NCBI GenBank assembly: GCA_963697285.1
Contig: CAVONI010000011.1
Location: 1,488,001 to 1,552,000, forward strand
From: JAEUQQ01 sp963697285
GTDB lineage: Bacteria > Acidobacteriota > Vicinamibacteria > Vicinamibacterales > JAFNAJ01
Reading direction: 5' to 3'
Length of the DNA: 64,000 bases
Shown piece after piece: positions 54,188 through 63,683 of this stretch (positions are counted from its first letter, which is position 1; each line of letters opens with the position of its first letter). The notes below the pieces were generated by a model. It made no database searches. It saw only the letters and a list, made by a program, of their open reading frames with translations, and was not told the origin of the DNA. The translations under genes and the position numbers were made by a program.

Positions 54188-54828
54188 GCACCGGCCCGCG
54201 CGCGGCTGCGGCCGTCGCCGCCATCGATGCGTGCGGAGTGGTCGGCATCCTCCGCGGCGACTTCACCTCGTCGCTCGAGCGCCTCCTCGACGCGTTGCTT
54301 GCGGGGGGGGTCACGGCGATCGAGATCTCGCTCACGTCGCCGGGCGCGCTCGACCTGGTCGCGCGGGCGGTCGACTGGGCCGGCACGCGGGCCACGATCG
54401 GCGCCGGCACGGTCATGACCGCCGACGAAGTCGAACGCGTCCACGCGCGTGGTGCCGCCTTCATCGTGTCGCCCATCCTCGATCGCGAGGTCATTGCCGC
54501 CGCTCGTGACCTGCAGTTGATGTCGTTGCCCGGGGCCTTCACGCCCACCGAGATCGTGCTCGCGACACGGCTCGGTGCGCCGGCCGTCAAGTTGTTCCCC
54601 GCCGACACGCTGGGACCTGCGTTCGTGAAGGGCATCCTCGCGCCGTTGCCCACGCTCAGGCTCGTACCCACGGGCGGCGTCACGCTCGACCTGGCGAGGC
54701 AGTTCGCGCGCGCCGGCGCCTGGGCGGTAGGCGTTGGCACGCCGTTGATCGGGCGTCCGGACGACATGGACGTGGATGCCGTGGCGACGCGCGCGCGGGG
54801 CTTCGTCGGCGCGATGCGCACGCCATGA
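54184..54828 (+). CDS. 2-keto-3-deoxy-6-phosphogalactonate/gluconate aldolase
   Basis: A 214-residue class I aldolase of the KDPG/KDPGal type (DgoA/Eda), of normal length. The Schiff-base Lys136 is in VKLFPAD and the catalytic Glu47 is in AIEISL, with GAGTV and PTGGVT phosphate-binding segments. It splits a 2-keto-3-deoxy-6-phospho sugar acid into pyruvate and glyceraldehyde 3-phosphate. With the preceding dehydratases and the following kinase it completes a galactonate-type pathway. The GTG start overlaps the previous stop by four bases and the next ATG overlaps this stop by four bases. Confidence 0.88.
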   Translation: MSTGPRAAAAVAAIDACGVVGILRGDFTSSLERLLDALLAGGVTAIEISLTSPGALDLVARAVDWAGTRATIGAGTVMTADEVERVHARGAAFIVSPILDREVIAAARDLQLMSLPGAFTPTEIVLATRLGAPAVKLFPADTLGPAFVKGILAPLPTLRLVPTGGVTLDLARQFARAGAWAVGVGTPLIGRPDDMDVDAVATRARGFVGAMRTP

Positions 54829-55823
54829 ACACCGAAGACATCACCACCGCAGTGGTCCTGGACGTCGGCTCGACCAACGCGCGCGCGTGGTGGATCGAAC
54901 GCGACGAGATCGTTCGTCGCGAGACCGCCCCGGTCGGTGTGCGCGATGCCGCGCGCACCGGATCCACGCGGGTCGTACGCGATGGCGTCCGCGACCTGCT
55001 TGCCGCGGTGTGCCGTGGCGAGCGCCCGGATGCGCGGCTCGCGGCCGGCATGATCACCTCGCCGCTCGGCGTGGCCGACGTCCCGCACGTGAAGGCACCA
55101 GCGGGGCTCGACGACCTCGCGCGGGGGTCTTCCGTCATCGAGGCTCCCGACATCGTTGACGGCCCCCTCGTGCTGTTCCCCGGCGTCAGGACTCCGGGCG
55201 CCGACGAGGACGCGCCATTGTCGCAGGACGTGATGCGCGGAGAGGAGGCCATGGTGATCGGCCTGCTCGCCAAGGGAACGCTCTCTCGCGGCGACGCGTT
55301 GCTCAACGTGAGTTCACACTGGAAGTTGATCAAGACCGATGGCGCAGGACGTGTTGCAGGCAGCCGCACGTCGCTCGGCGGCGAGGTCGTGCACGTTGTC
55401 CAGACCGGCACCGTGCTCGCCGCCTCGCTCCCCGAGGGTCCGTTCGAGGACGTGGATGCCGGCTGGATCGCCCGCGGTGCCGCGGCCAGCCGCCGCGAGG
55501 GACTCCTCCGCGCGCTGTTCGGTGTGCGGCTCCTCGATCTGGACGGAGGCACCACGAAACCGCAGCGCTTCGCCTGGATGCTCGGCGCGTGCATCGCCTG
55601 CGACCTTGACGCCCTCCATGCGTCGGGTGCGCTTGCGCCGGACGTCCCTGTTCGGCTCACCGGCCCCGGTGCAGTACCCGAAGCCTGGGCCCTGGTCCTC
55701 GCCGGCGCCGGTCACGCCGCCAGCATCGTGCCTCCGCCAGATGCCGAGGGCGCCTTCATCGCCGGAGTCCTGGCCATGGAGCGCAGCCGCCGGGTACTCA
55801 CTGCTCCTGGAGCGACTTCATGA
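54825..55823 (+). CDS. dgoK: 2-dehydro-3-deoxygalactonokinase
   Basis: A 332-residue DgoK-family kinase: an N-terminal ATP-binding segment LDVGSTNARAWW and conserved DgoK blocks AAGMITSPLG and RGEEAMVIG. It phosphorylates 2-keto-3-deoxygalactonate (or gluconate) at C6 for the aldolase encoded just before it. Coupled to both neighbours by four-base overlaps. With the aldolase it is the main reason to read the operon as De Ley-Doudoroff galactonate-type catabolism; a gluconate-type substrate cannot be excluded. Confidence 0.88.
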   Translation: MNTEDITTAVVLDVGSTNARAWWIERDEIVRRETAPVGVRDAARTGSTRVVRDGVRDLLAAVCRGERPDARLAAGMITSPLGVADVPHVKAPAGLDDLARGSSVIEAPDIVDGPLVLFPGVRTPGADEDAPLSQDVMRGEEAMVIGLLAKGTLSRGDALLNVSSHWKLIKTDGAGRVAGSRTSLGGEVVHVVQTGTVLAASLPEGPFEDVDAGWIARGAAASRREGLLRALFGVRLLDLDGGTTKPQRFAWMLGACIACDLDALHASGALAPDVPVRLTGPGAVPEAWALVLAGAGHAASIVPPPDAEGAFIAGVLAMERSRRVLTAPGATS

Positions 55824-56317
55824 TCCCGACCCTCTTGCCGTGGCCGTCGCCCTTCGCTCCACGCGCAATCACTGGCGCGCTCCTCGTGTGCCTCGCGGTG
55901 GCCTTTCCCTCCTACGGGCGCGATCAGCCAGGTGACGCGGGGCCTGCGCTCGTGAGCGTCGAGAGCGTCGCACGAGCCCAGGCGGCCCGTTTCGCAGCGC
56001 TCGTCGCAGGTGACTACACAACGATGGGCGCGATGCTGGGCGACGATCTCGTCTACACGCACTCTACGGGCGCCGTCGACACCAAGACGTCGTATCTCGA
56101 ACCCCTGGTGTCTGGCCGTACCCGCTACGTGCAGGCCGATGCGAGCGACGGCCGGATCACGCTCTACGGCACGACCGCCGTCACCACCGGTGTGGTTCGT
56201 GTGACCGCCAATGTCGGCAACGACGTTCGTCCGAGTCACCTCCGCTTCACCAGCGTCTGGACACTGCGTGACGGCCGCTGGCAGATGGTGGCATGGCAGG
56301 CCACGCGGCTGCCCTGA
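55820..56317 (+). CDS. Exported NTF2-like (DUF4440/SnoaL-fold) protein
   Basis: A 165-residue protein: hydrophobic leader (about 14-33), then an NTF2-like cone-shaped fold (about 45-165), ending with DGRWQMVAWQATRLP, typical of the DUF4440 group. Such proteins bind or convert small molecules, but the pocket residues say nothing specific. It starts with an ATGA overlap on dgoK, so it is part of the operon. It may be a lactonase, epimerase or binding protein for the pathway; this is speculative. Confidence 0.68.
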   Translation: MIPTLLPWPSPFAPRAITGALLVCLAVAFPSYGRDQPGDAGPALVSVESVARAQAARFAALVAGDYTTMGAMLGDDLVYTHSTGAVDTKTSYLEPLVSGRTRYVQADASDGRITLYGTTAVTTGVVRVTANVGNDVRPSHLRFTSVWTLRDGRWQMVAWQATRLP

Positions 56318-56410
56318 CCTGCAGCCCCGTGCCTGGCGCCAGATCTCCGGAGCACGCTGGCACAGCCTGACCTTGCGCCGGGCTGAACCTGCGTGGCCAC
56401 AACCTCGCTT

Positions 56411-56440
56411 GCCCTGCCGCACCCGCCGCCGCTAGAATCC
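56411..56440 (+). promoter_or_regulatory. Possible promoter of the sortilin-like gene
   Basis: TTGCCC (56411-56416) and TAGAAT (56435-56440) are 18 bases apart, giving a leader of about 150 bases. No other feature is seen in this 281-base gap. Confidence 0.42.
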
Positions 56441-56598
56441 CGCCGTACTCGCGTAGCGATGCCCGGACCTCTGCGGAGGCTGGCGAAGCCTTCCTTCCCT
56501 GTGCCGTGAACGACCTGCCGCGAACGCATGCTCCCGCTCGCGGCAACGGAACGACTGCGACGACCATTGCACGTCATCCTCCAGGAGAGCGATCCCTG

Positions 56599-59500
56599 AT
56601 GCATACCTTCATTTCTCGTCTGGCCACGGGCGTGACGGCCTCGGCCCTGATCTTGACGGCGGTCGGCTGGATGGCGCTGAGCGCGCAACCCGCCGCTCAG
56701 ACCGCAGGCACGGCCAGCGGCAGTGCCGGCACCGTCGATCCCAGCCTGTACAGCGGGATGAAGTGGCGCTCGATCGGGCCCGATCGCGGCGGCCGCTCGA
56801 TTGCCGTCGCCGGGAGTGCGACCCGTCCCAACGAGTACTACTTCGGTGCGGTCGGCGGGGGCGTGTTCAAGACCACGGACTTCGGCCACACGTGGACGCC
56901 GGTCAGCGACAAGTTCTTCAGGACGTCCTCGGTCGGTGCCCTCGCCGTGTCGGCCTCGAATCCCGACGTCGTGTACGCCGGCATGGGCGAAGCGTGCTTC
57001 CGCGGCAACATCATCCAGGGTGACGGCATCTACAAGTCCGCCGACGCGGGCAAGACCTGGGAACACGTCGGCCTGGCCGATTCCGAGACGGTGAGCAAGA
57101 TCCGGGTGCATCCCACGAACCCGGACCTCGTCTACGCCGCCGTGCTCGGCCACGCCTACGGCCCCAACGACGAGCGTGGTGTCTACCGTTCGCAGGACGG
57201 CGGCAAGACCTGGGAGCGCGTGCTCTTCCGCGACGCGAAGACGGGCGCCGTCGACCTGGCCATCGACGAGAAGAACCCGAGCGTGCTCTACGCGGCGATG
57301 TGGGAGGTGTATCGCACGCCTCACTCGATGGAGAGCGGCGGCCCGGGCAGCGGCCTGTTCAAGTCGACGGATGGCGGCACGACGTGGACCGACATCACGA
57401 AGAACCCCGGGCTGCCCTCGGGCCTGTGGGGCAAGAGTGGCATCGCCGTGTCGCCGGTCGACGGCAGCCGCCTGTACGCCATCATCGAGAACGAGCACGG
57501 CGGTGTGTTCGTGTCCGATGACGCGGGCGCCACGTGGACGGCCGGTGACGCCGACCGCAAGCTGCGCCAGCGGGCGTTCTATTACACGCACATCACGGCC
57601 GACACGCAGATCAAGGACCGGGTCTACGTGCTCAACGTCCAGTTCTGGCGCAGCGACGACGGTGGCAAGACGTTCCCCACACAGATCCGCCCCCCGCACG
57701 GCGACAACCACGACCTGTGGATTGCCCCGAACGACAACCAGCGCATGGTGCAGGCCAACGACGGCGGCGGCAACGTCTCGGTGAACGCCGGCACGACGTG
57801 GTCTGGCCAGGGGTACGCCACCGGCCAGTTCTACAACGTCTTCACGACCACGCACGTGCCGTATCACGTGTGCGGCGCGCAACAGGACAACTCGACCGCG
57901 TGCATCTCGAGCGAGACGAACCCGGGCGCGGGCGAAGGCAGCCTGCCGCCGGTCTTCTACTCGCCCGGCGGTGGCGAGAGCGGGTACATCGCTGCCGACC
58001 CGAACAACCCCGACGTGTTCTTCGCGGGCAGCTATGGTGGCTTGCTGACGCGGCTCGACCGCAGCACCGATCAGCGCCGCGTGGTGACGATCTATCCGAA
58101 CAACCCGATGGGGTACTCATCGATCGACATCAAGGAGCGCTTCCAGTGGACGTTCCCGATCGTCTACTCGCCGGTCGATCCCAGGGTGCTCTACGCGTCG
58201 TCGCAGCACCTGTTCCGCACGACCAACGGGGGACAGAGCTGGGAGAGGATCAGCCCCGACCTGACGCGCGCGGATCCGGCGACGATGCAGGCGTCGGGCG
58301 GGCCAATTACGAAAGACCAGACGGGCGTCGAGACCTACGCGACCATCTTCACGATTGCGCCGTCGCGGCAGGACGTCAACACCATCTGGACGGGCTCCGA
58401 CGACGGCGTCGTGCACGTCACGCGCGACGGCGGCCGGAACTGGACGAAAGTGAATCCGCAGGGCATGCCCGACTTCGTGCGCATCAGCCTCATCGAGGCG
58501 TCTCCGCACCAGAACGGGGCCGCGTATCTCGTCGGCAACCGCTACCAGCGCGACGATCGCAGGCCGTACATCTACAAGACGGCTGACTTCGGCGCCACGT
58601 GGACCCCGATCACCAGCGGCGTCCCCGACACTGACTTCCCGCGCGCAATCCGGGAAGATCCCACGCGGCGCGGGTTGCTCTATCTCGGCACCGAGCACGG
58701 CATCTACGTCTCGTTCACCGACGGTGCACGCTGGCAGTCACTGCGGCTCGACCTTCCCGTCACGCCGGTGCACGGCATCGTCGTCGAGGAGCGCGACCTG
58801 GTCATCGGCACGCACGGGCGCGGCTTCTACGTGCTCGACGACATCGGCGTGCTTCGCCAGGCGACCCCGCAGATCACGCAGTCGCCTCTCCACCTCTTCG
58901 AACCCGTCAACCCGAAGCGCGGGCTCGACGCGAACGTGGCGTTCGACTACTTCCTCTCGAAGGACGCCGACGAGGTGAAGATCGAGATCCTCGACGGCCA
59001 GGGTACCGTGCTGCGTTCGTTCACCGGAACGCCGAAGGACCCGCCGCCGGCTGGCCGCGGAGAGGGCGACTTCTTCGGTTCCCGTGCACCGCGGGTCGGC
59101 GTGACACAGGGCATGAACCGCGTCACGTGGGATCTCCGTCAGCAGGGTGCCGTCGTGTTCCCCGGCATGATCATGTGGGCCGCGCAGCCGCAGCGTGGAC
59201 CGGCCTCGCCTCCGGGGCAATACACCGTGAAGGTGTCGGCCCTCGGCGAGACGGCCTCGCGAACCTTCAGCATCGGCCTCGACGACCGCCTGAAGAAGCA
59301 AGGCATCACCGAGGCCGACCTGCAGGAGCAATACACGTTCTCGACGCAGGTACGCGACAGGGTCACCGAGGCCAACCGCGCCGTCATCACGATCCGTTCG
59401 GTGCGCGACCAGGTGAACGACCGCCTGGCCAAGGTGCCCGAGAAGCGCCGCAAGGAAATCGAGGCGCTCGCCGATGGCCTCATGAAGCCGCTGACCGCAG

Positions 59501-59802
59501 TCGAGGAAGAGGTCTACCAGGTCAGGAATCGCAGCAGTCAGGACCCGCTCAACTACCCCATCAAGTTGAACAACAAGATCGCGGCCCTGTCGGGCGTGGT
59601 GGAGTCGGGCGACAACAGGCCAACCGACCAGAGCTACGAGGTGTTCAAGGAGCTCTCGGGCGAGCTTGCCACGCAGTTGACCAGGATGGACGCCACGCTG
59701 AAGACCGAGCTTGCGCGTGTCAACGCCGCACTGAAGCGCGAGAAGATCGCGCCGATCGATCCAGCGGCAAAGCCCGCGCCACCCGCGCCCGCGCGACCGT
59801 AG
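56599..59802 (+). CDS. Secreted sortilin/VPS10-type Asp-box beta-propeller protein
   Basis: A 1067-residue exported protein: signal peptide (about 1-32, ending ALSAQPAAQ), then a beta-propeller with about ten Asp-box repeats of the S-x-D-x-G-x-T-W type (FKTTDFGHTW, YKSADAGKTW, YRSQDGGKTW, FKSTDGGTTW, FVSDDAGATW, among others), as in VPS10/sortilin-like and BNR-type glycosidase families. The last 250 residues are helical with coiled-coil character and end in a Pro/Ala tail. The RSIGPDRGGR motif follows the leader, as in acidobacterial homologues. Substrate binding or hydrolysis is assumed from the propeller; no catalytic residues are evident. ATG 56599 has AGGAGAG upstream. Confidence 0.78.
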   Translation: MHTFISRLATGVTASALILTAVGWMALSAQPAAQTAGTASGSAGTVDPSLYSGMKWRSIGPDRGGRSIAVAGSATRPNEYYFGAVGGGVFKTTDFGHTWTPVSDKFFRTSSVGALAVSASNPDVVYAGMGEACFRGNIIQGDGIYKSADAGKTWEHVGLADSETVSKIRVHPTNPDLVYAAVLGHAYGPNDERGVYRSQDGGKTWERVLFRDAKTGAVDLAIDEKNPSVLYAAMWEVYRTPHSMESGGPGSGLFKSTDGGTTWTDITKNPGLPSGLWGKSGIAVSPVDGSRLYAIIENEHGGVFVSDDAGATWTAGDADRKLRQRAFYYTHITADTQIKDRVYVLNVQFWRSDDGGKTFPTQIRPPHGDNHDLWIAPNDNQRMVQANDGGGNVSVNAGTTWSGQGYATGQFYNVFTTTHVPYHVCGAQQDNSTACISSETNPGAGEGSLPPVFYSPGGGESGYIAADPNNPDVFFAGSYGGLLTRLDRSTDQRRVVTIYPNNPMGYSSIDIKERFQWTFPIVYSPVDPRVLYASSQHLFRTTNGGQSWERISPDLTRADPATMQASGGPITKDQTGVETYATIFTIAPSRQDVNTIWTGSDDGVVHVTRDGGRNWTKVNPQGMPDFVRISLIEASPHQNGAAYLVGNRYQRDDRRPYIYKTADFGATWTPITSGVPDTDFPRAIREDPTRRGLLYLGTEHGIYVSFTDGARWQSLRLDLPVTPVHGIVVEERDLVIGTHGRGFYVLDDIGVLRQATPQITQSPLHLFEPVNPKRGLDANVAFDYFLSKDADEVKIEILDGQGTVLRSFTGTPKDPPPAGRGEGDFFGSRAPRVGVTQGMNRVTWDLRQQGAVVFPGMIMWAAQPQRGPASPPGQYTVKVSALGETASRTFSIGLDDRLKKQGITEADLQEQYTFSTQVRDRVTEANRAVITIRSVRDQVNDRLAKVPEKRRKEIEALADGLMKPLTAVEEEVYQVRNRSSQDPLNYPIKLNNKIAALSGVVESGDNRPTDQSYEVFKELSGELATQLTRMDATLKTELARVNAALKREKIAPIDPAAKPAPPAPARP

Positions 59803-59813
59803 CAACAGGTGTC

Positions 59814-59910
59814 GTGTGGCCAGGTGTCGCCAGGTGGAGGGACCAGGTGGAGGGGCCAGGTGTCGCCAGGTGGAGGGGCCAGGTGTAGGGGCCGCACCCC
59901 AGTGCGGCCC
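59814..59910. repeat. Tandem repeat followed by a REP2 hairpin
   Basis: Bases 59814-59884 contain imperfect copies of a CCAGGTGTCGCCAGGTGGAG unit; they run directly into a REP2 hairpin (GTAG 59885, stem GGGCCGCAC/GTGCGGCCC, to 59910). It occupies the convergent gap between the sortilin-like and VWA genes. Confidence 0.7.
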
Positions 59911-59957
59911 GTGACCCCTTACGATCACGCTCGCGTGCCGCACGTGAGGCGATCCAG

Positions 59958-61058
59958 TTATCCGAGCGTGGCGACCCACGCGAGCACTGCGGCGGCCGCT
60001 GCGACCTGGAGGGCGATGGCCGTACGGTCGCGGAGTGCGAAGCCACCGAGCGCAACCAGCACGCCGGCACACGCAAGCGCCTGCCAGTACAGGTCGTCGG
60101 TGCCCTCGACCACCCCGGCCGAGCCGGCGCGGGCGCGGGTTGTCGCGATGATCGCATTGGCGATATCGAGATCGGGCTCCCGATCGAGTTCGAAATAGCG
60201 GCCCCCGCCCGCGGTGGCGATCACCGACAGCGAGTCGCGGTCGAGCGCTGAGACGAGGATGGGCTGTCCGGGTTGCCGCTGGGGATCGGGGATGCTGCCA
60301 CCCACGGTCGTCCCCACCCCGACGACGTCGATCGGGATGCCTCGTGCACGCGCTTGCGTGATCGCTGCCTCGACCTCACCACTCCACGCCTGGCCATCCG
60401 ACAGCAGCACGAACGCGCGGGCATTCGGCGACGGCCCGCGAATCTCCTCGTCTTTCGCGATCACGCGGAGGCCCCAGTGAATCCCGCGTTCGATGTTCGT
60501 GTCCCACGTCCCGTCGTCCGAGAGGCGGAACGGCGGCTCGCGGTCGAGGTGGTCGAGGAAGAAGAAGAACGTGTTTGGATCGCGCGTCAGGCGAATCTGT
60601 GGAGTCGCGATGTTCGCGAACAGTGCAAGGGCGATGCGATCGTCCTTCCAGCGGAGGGCTTCACCGAGGGTCCGCAGGAAGACCATGGATCGCTGCCAGC
60701 GGTCGCCGCGCACGTCGGGCACGCGCATCGAGGCCGAGCCGTCCTGGAGGATCACCAGGTCGATGCCGGCGGTGCGCACCAACGACGTGACCGCCACGGG
60801 CCTGGCGAGCGCGAGGATGGTGCAGGCGAGCGCGCCGCTCAGGCAGGTCCAGAACACGAGATCCCCGACGCGCGAGATGCGCTCGCGAACGGGAACGCGA
60901 TGCCCGCGACGGATGCGGCGCGCGTCGCGCACGCGCTGCCACAGCCTCCACGCGCACAGCAGGGCACAGGTGGCCGGCACCGCGAGGAGCGGCAGCCACG
61001 ATGGAGCGTCGAACCTGAGGTCGAGGAGATCGAGCGAACCGGGCACAGAGGTCCGCAT
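59958..61058 (-). CDS. BatA-like VWA-domain membrane protein
   Basis: A 366-residue inner-membrane protein. Two helices in residues 20-85, then a VWA domain (about 95-310) with an intact MIDAS motif DGSAS near 108 and later TNIERG and SDGQAW, then two helices at the C-terminus. This order is that of BatA/BatB in aerotolerance operons, where MoxR ATPases and DUF58 proteins are partners; none is next to it here. Probably involved in protein quality control or envelope stress. The ATG at 61058 opens a cytoplasmic segment and is the only well-placed start. Confidence 0.75.
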   Translation of the reverse strand: MRTSVPGSLDLLDLRFDAPSWLPLLAVPATCALLCAWRLWQRVRDARRIRRGHRVPVRERISRVGDLVFWTCLSGALACTILALARPVAVTSLVRTAGIDLVILQDGSASMRVPDVRGDRWQRSMVFLRTLGEALRWKDDRIALALFANIATPQIRLTRDPNTFFFFLDHLDREPPFRLSDDGTWDTNIERGIHWGLRVIAKDEEIRGPSPNARAFVLLSDGQAWSGEVEAAITQARARGIPIDVVGVGTTVGGSIPDPQRQPGQPILVSALDRDSLSVIATAGGGRYFELDREPDLDIANAIIATTRARAGSAGVVEGTDDLYWQALACAGVLVALGGFALRDRTAIALQVAAAAAVLAWVATLG

Positions 61059-61164
61059 GCTACCAAGGCATGCGGACCTCCGCCACTCCGGCGATCGTCA
61101 TGACGGGGTGTCGTCCTTGCGGCTCGCCCCTGCAGGCACTCAGCCGGCCTGCGTGCGTTCACGG

Positions 61165-62316
61165 TCAGAACGACGAGGTCACCGGCGCCGTGGCGCGCCC
61201 GACGAGCGTCTTCGGGTCGGCCCCGGCCTTCGGCTTGAACTTCTGCGGACGGCCCACGTGGACGTCGGCGGTGTAGAGGTTGCCCTCGCTGTCGACGCTG
61301 AACTGGTGGACGCCCCAGAAGCCGCCTGGGAACGCGCCGAACGTGCCCCACGAGTAGAGCAGCTTGCCGTTGAGGTCGTACTTCAGGAACTTCTGCGTGA
61401 TGCCGTCGCTCACCCAGAGGTGCTGATCGTCTGACATGTGCACCGCGTAGGGCCTGCGGATGTTCGGCCACGCGTCGAGGAACTTGCCGTTCTCGTCGAA
61501 CACCTGGATGCGGGAGTTGGCGCGATCGGAGATGTAGATGCGGCGCTGCTTGTCGATGGCGATGGCGTGCACGGTGTTCATGTAACCCGGGCGCGTCTCG
61601 TTCGGCTGGTTGCCCTTCTGGCCCCATGTCAGCAGGAACTTGCCGTTCTTGTCGAACTTCACGACGCGGGTGTTCGTGTAGCCGTCGCTCACGAAGAACG
61701 TCCCGTCGGGCAGCCACGCGATGTCGGTCGGGCGTCCGAAGTGCTTCTCGTCGTTGCCTTCGACCTTGAACTCGCCCAGCGACATGACGAGCTTCTTCCC
61801 GTCATGCGTGAACTTGTAGACCATGTGCGCGCCATCGTCGACGAGCCACACGTGCTTCTCGGGATCGTGGGGGTTGATCAGGACGCGGTGCGGGCGCACG
61901 AACTTGTCGTTGTGCTGCTCCCACGATTCGATCATCTTCCCCTCGCGGTTGACCACGTACAGGTTGTGATCCCACCGCGGGTGACGCGCAGGGTCCTTCT
62001 GCGACAGGTCGTAGCCCGACGCGTTGCGCGCGGGGATGAAGGAATCGGCGACGCCGCGCCCCTCCTCCTTGAGCACCGGCAGACACCCACGCTGGAAGAC
62101 GAACACCTTGTCGGGGCTCACCGCCCAGATGCCGGCCGTCGATCCCCACGTGTAGCCGTCACCACACACCGCCTGCGGCCAGTTCGCGACGAGATCGTAC
62201 GGACCGGTCTCGTCGCCGCCACCCTTCTCGACCTTCTGCTGCGACCACAGGACGGTGGCACTCGCCAGCGTCACGGCCACCATGGCCACCACTGCTCTCG
62301 ACATCGCACGCGTCAT
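61165..62316 (-). CDS. Secreted NHL-repeat six-bladed beta-propeller protein
   Basis: A 383-residue exported protein with a signal peptide (about 1-27, ending VLWSQQ) and about six NHL-type blades. Repeated motifs such as FFVSDGYTNTRVVKFDKNGK, IYISDRANSRIQVFDENGK and LWVSDGITQKFLKYDLNGK alternate with LLTWGQKG-type strands. The fold resembles peptidyl-alpha-hydroxyglycine alpha-amidating lyase and other NHL proteins. The catalytic residues of the lyase cannot be verified from this view, so binding is as likely as catalysis. ATG 62316 has AGGAGG upstream and begins a good signal peptide; the frame to 62427 is shadow sequence. Confidence 0.78.
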   Translation of the reverse strand: MTRAMSRAVVAMVAVTLASATVLWSQQKVEKGGGDETGPYDLVANWPQAVCGDGYTWGSTAGIWAVSPDKVFVFQRGCLPVLKEEGRGVADSFIPARNASGYDLSQKDPARHPRWDHNLYVVNREGKMIESWEQHNDKFVRPHRVLINPHDPEKHVWLVDDGAHMVYKFTHDGKKLVMSLGEFKVEGNDEKHFGRPTDIAWLPDGTFFVSDGYTNTRVVKFDKNGKFLLTWGQKGNQPNETRPGYMNTVHAIAIDKQRRIYISDRANSRIQVFDENGKFLDAWPNIRRPYAVHMSDDQHLWVSDGITQKFLKYDLNGKLLYSWGTFGAFPGGFWGVHQFSVDSEGNLYTADVHVGRPQKFKPKAGADPKTLVGRATAPVTSSF

Positions 62317-62503
62317 CGTCCTGCCTCCTCGCGAGTGTTCCGCATCTCTAGCCATACACGGGCGAACCGACACCGGGGAAGCGTCGGTGCACCCGTGGTG
62401 TGTTCTTCCTGCGGCGCCGCACCCCACCCGCGGGGCGAGCGCCGCCCTTCATCGGGCGCAGCGCGTCTGCCTCGACACGTCGCCCGCCTTCGAGCCCGAT
62501 GGT

Positions 62504-63466
62504 TCACTCCGGGGGCTTGGTGCCCTGGAGTGCCTTGATGAACGTCTCGGCTTGCGCCGCCTCTGGCGTTCCCGGTGCGGACGCCGCAACCTCGCGGAAG
62601 ACGGCGAGCGCCTTGTCGAGTTCGCCCTTGGTGGCGTGCACCTTGCCCTGGCCGATCTTGGCGCCTGCACTGTCAGGCCTGGCCGCCAGGGCCTTCTGGT
62701 ACTGTGCTGCCGCCTGATCGGCGTTGCCCTGCGCGAAGTAGACGTCGCCCAGGGCGATCATCGCCTCGATAGCCAACGCGTCGGGTGGCGTCGGCGCTTT
62801 CGCAAGCCCGCGCTCGAATGCGGTCGCAGCCTTCGCCATGTCCTTCATGTCGATGTAGGCCCCGCCGAGCTGGAACGCGATTCGTGGATCATCGGGAGCC
62901 AGCTTCGACGCTTCCTCGAGCTGCGACACCGCCTCGGGGAGCCTGTTCGCGCGGATGTAGGCCAGCGCGAGATTCACGCGCAACTCGGCGAGCGTCGGGG
63001 CCTTCTGCACGGCGGCTTCGAAGGAGGCAATCGCCGTCGCCGCATCGCCACGGTTGAAGGCCTCGACGCCCTGCACGAACTCTCCCGCCCCGGCCGGGAC
63101 GGCCTTCGCCAGCTTGAAGTCGAAACGCCGATCCGTGCCCGCCGTCAGCTTGATGCGATCGTTGATCGGCTGGTAGCCTTCCTTCTCGACCGTCAGGTCG
63201 TACTCGACCGCCTGCAACCCTCGCCGGTAGAACTTCCCACCCTTGTCGCTCTTGATGATGATCTCGCGGCCCCGGTCGAGGTCCCTGATTCTGAACGTCA
63301 CGTCAGCCAGGGGTTTGCCGTCTTCGTCCTTGACCGTGCCGACCATGACGGCCAGCTCCATCTGGGCCGACACCGCCACTGGCGCCAGGCCAGCCACGAC
63401 GACAACCAGCATCCCGATGAACAGCCGCTGCGCCGTGCGCAACGGATCGAACCGCGTCGAACGCAT
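62504..63466 (-). CDS. Secreted TPR protein with N-terminal carboxypeptidase-regulatory domain
   Basis: A 320-residue exported protein: signal peptide (about 1-34, ending VAVSAQ), a carboxypeptidase-regulatory-like beta-sandwich (about 38-120, GTVKDEDGKPLADVTFRI) and four to five TPR units (about 125-310), for instance GVEAFNRGDAATAIASFEAA and QLGGAYIDMKDMAKAATAFE. The combination suggests a periplasmic scaffold or adaptor. The sandwich is related to that of the Oar-like receptors, one of which is encoded just to the right. GGAGG precedes ATG 63466. Confidence 0.75.
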   Translation of the reverse strand: MRSTRFDPLRTAQRLFIGMLVVVVAGLAPVAVSAQMELAVMVGTVKDEDGKPLADVTFRIRDLDRGREIIIKSDKGGKFYRRGLQAVEYDLTVEKEGYQPINDRIKLTAGTDRRFDFKLAKAVPAGAGEFVQGVEAFNRGDAATAIASFEAAVQKAPTLAELRVNLALAYIRANRLPEAVSQLEEASKLAPDDPRIAFQLGGAYIDMKDMAKAATAFERGLAKAPTPPDALAIEAMIALGDVYFAQGNADQAAAQYQKALAARPDSAGAKIGQGKVHATKGELDKALAVFREVAASAPGTPEAAQAETFIKALQGTKPPE

Positions 63467-63600
63467 CCACCCTCCTTGCGTCCCGTGATCACGGGCGTGT
63501 CGAGCAGGCGCCGGCCGGCCCCATGATCCGGGGGCCGACCTGACGACTCTCGGTCCTCGACTCCGCCGATTCGGAGCGCTCTACCCTTCGACTCAGTTGC

Positions 63601-63666
63601 GTTGAGGGCGGGGCGCGTGCGAATCACCCTGCCAGACCTGAGGGTTCGATTCGTTTCGCCCTCAAC
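63601..63666. repeat. Perfect 10-bp inverted repeat
   Basis: GTTGAGGGCG (63601-63610) and CGCCCTCAAC (63657-63666) face each other across 46 bases, just after the stop of the third receptor on the minus strand. Could be a terminator with a long loop or an operator for the TPR gene. Confidence 0.4.
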
Positions 63667-63683
63667 ACATGTGAGCTCAGGGT

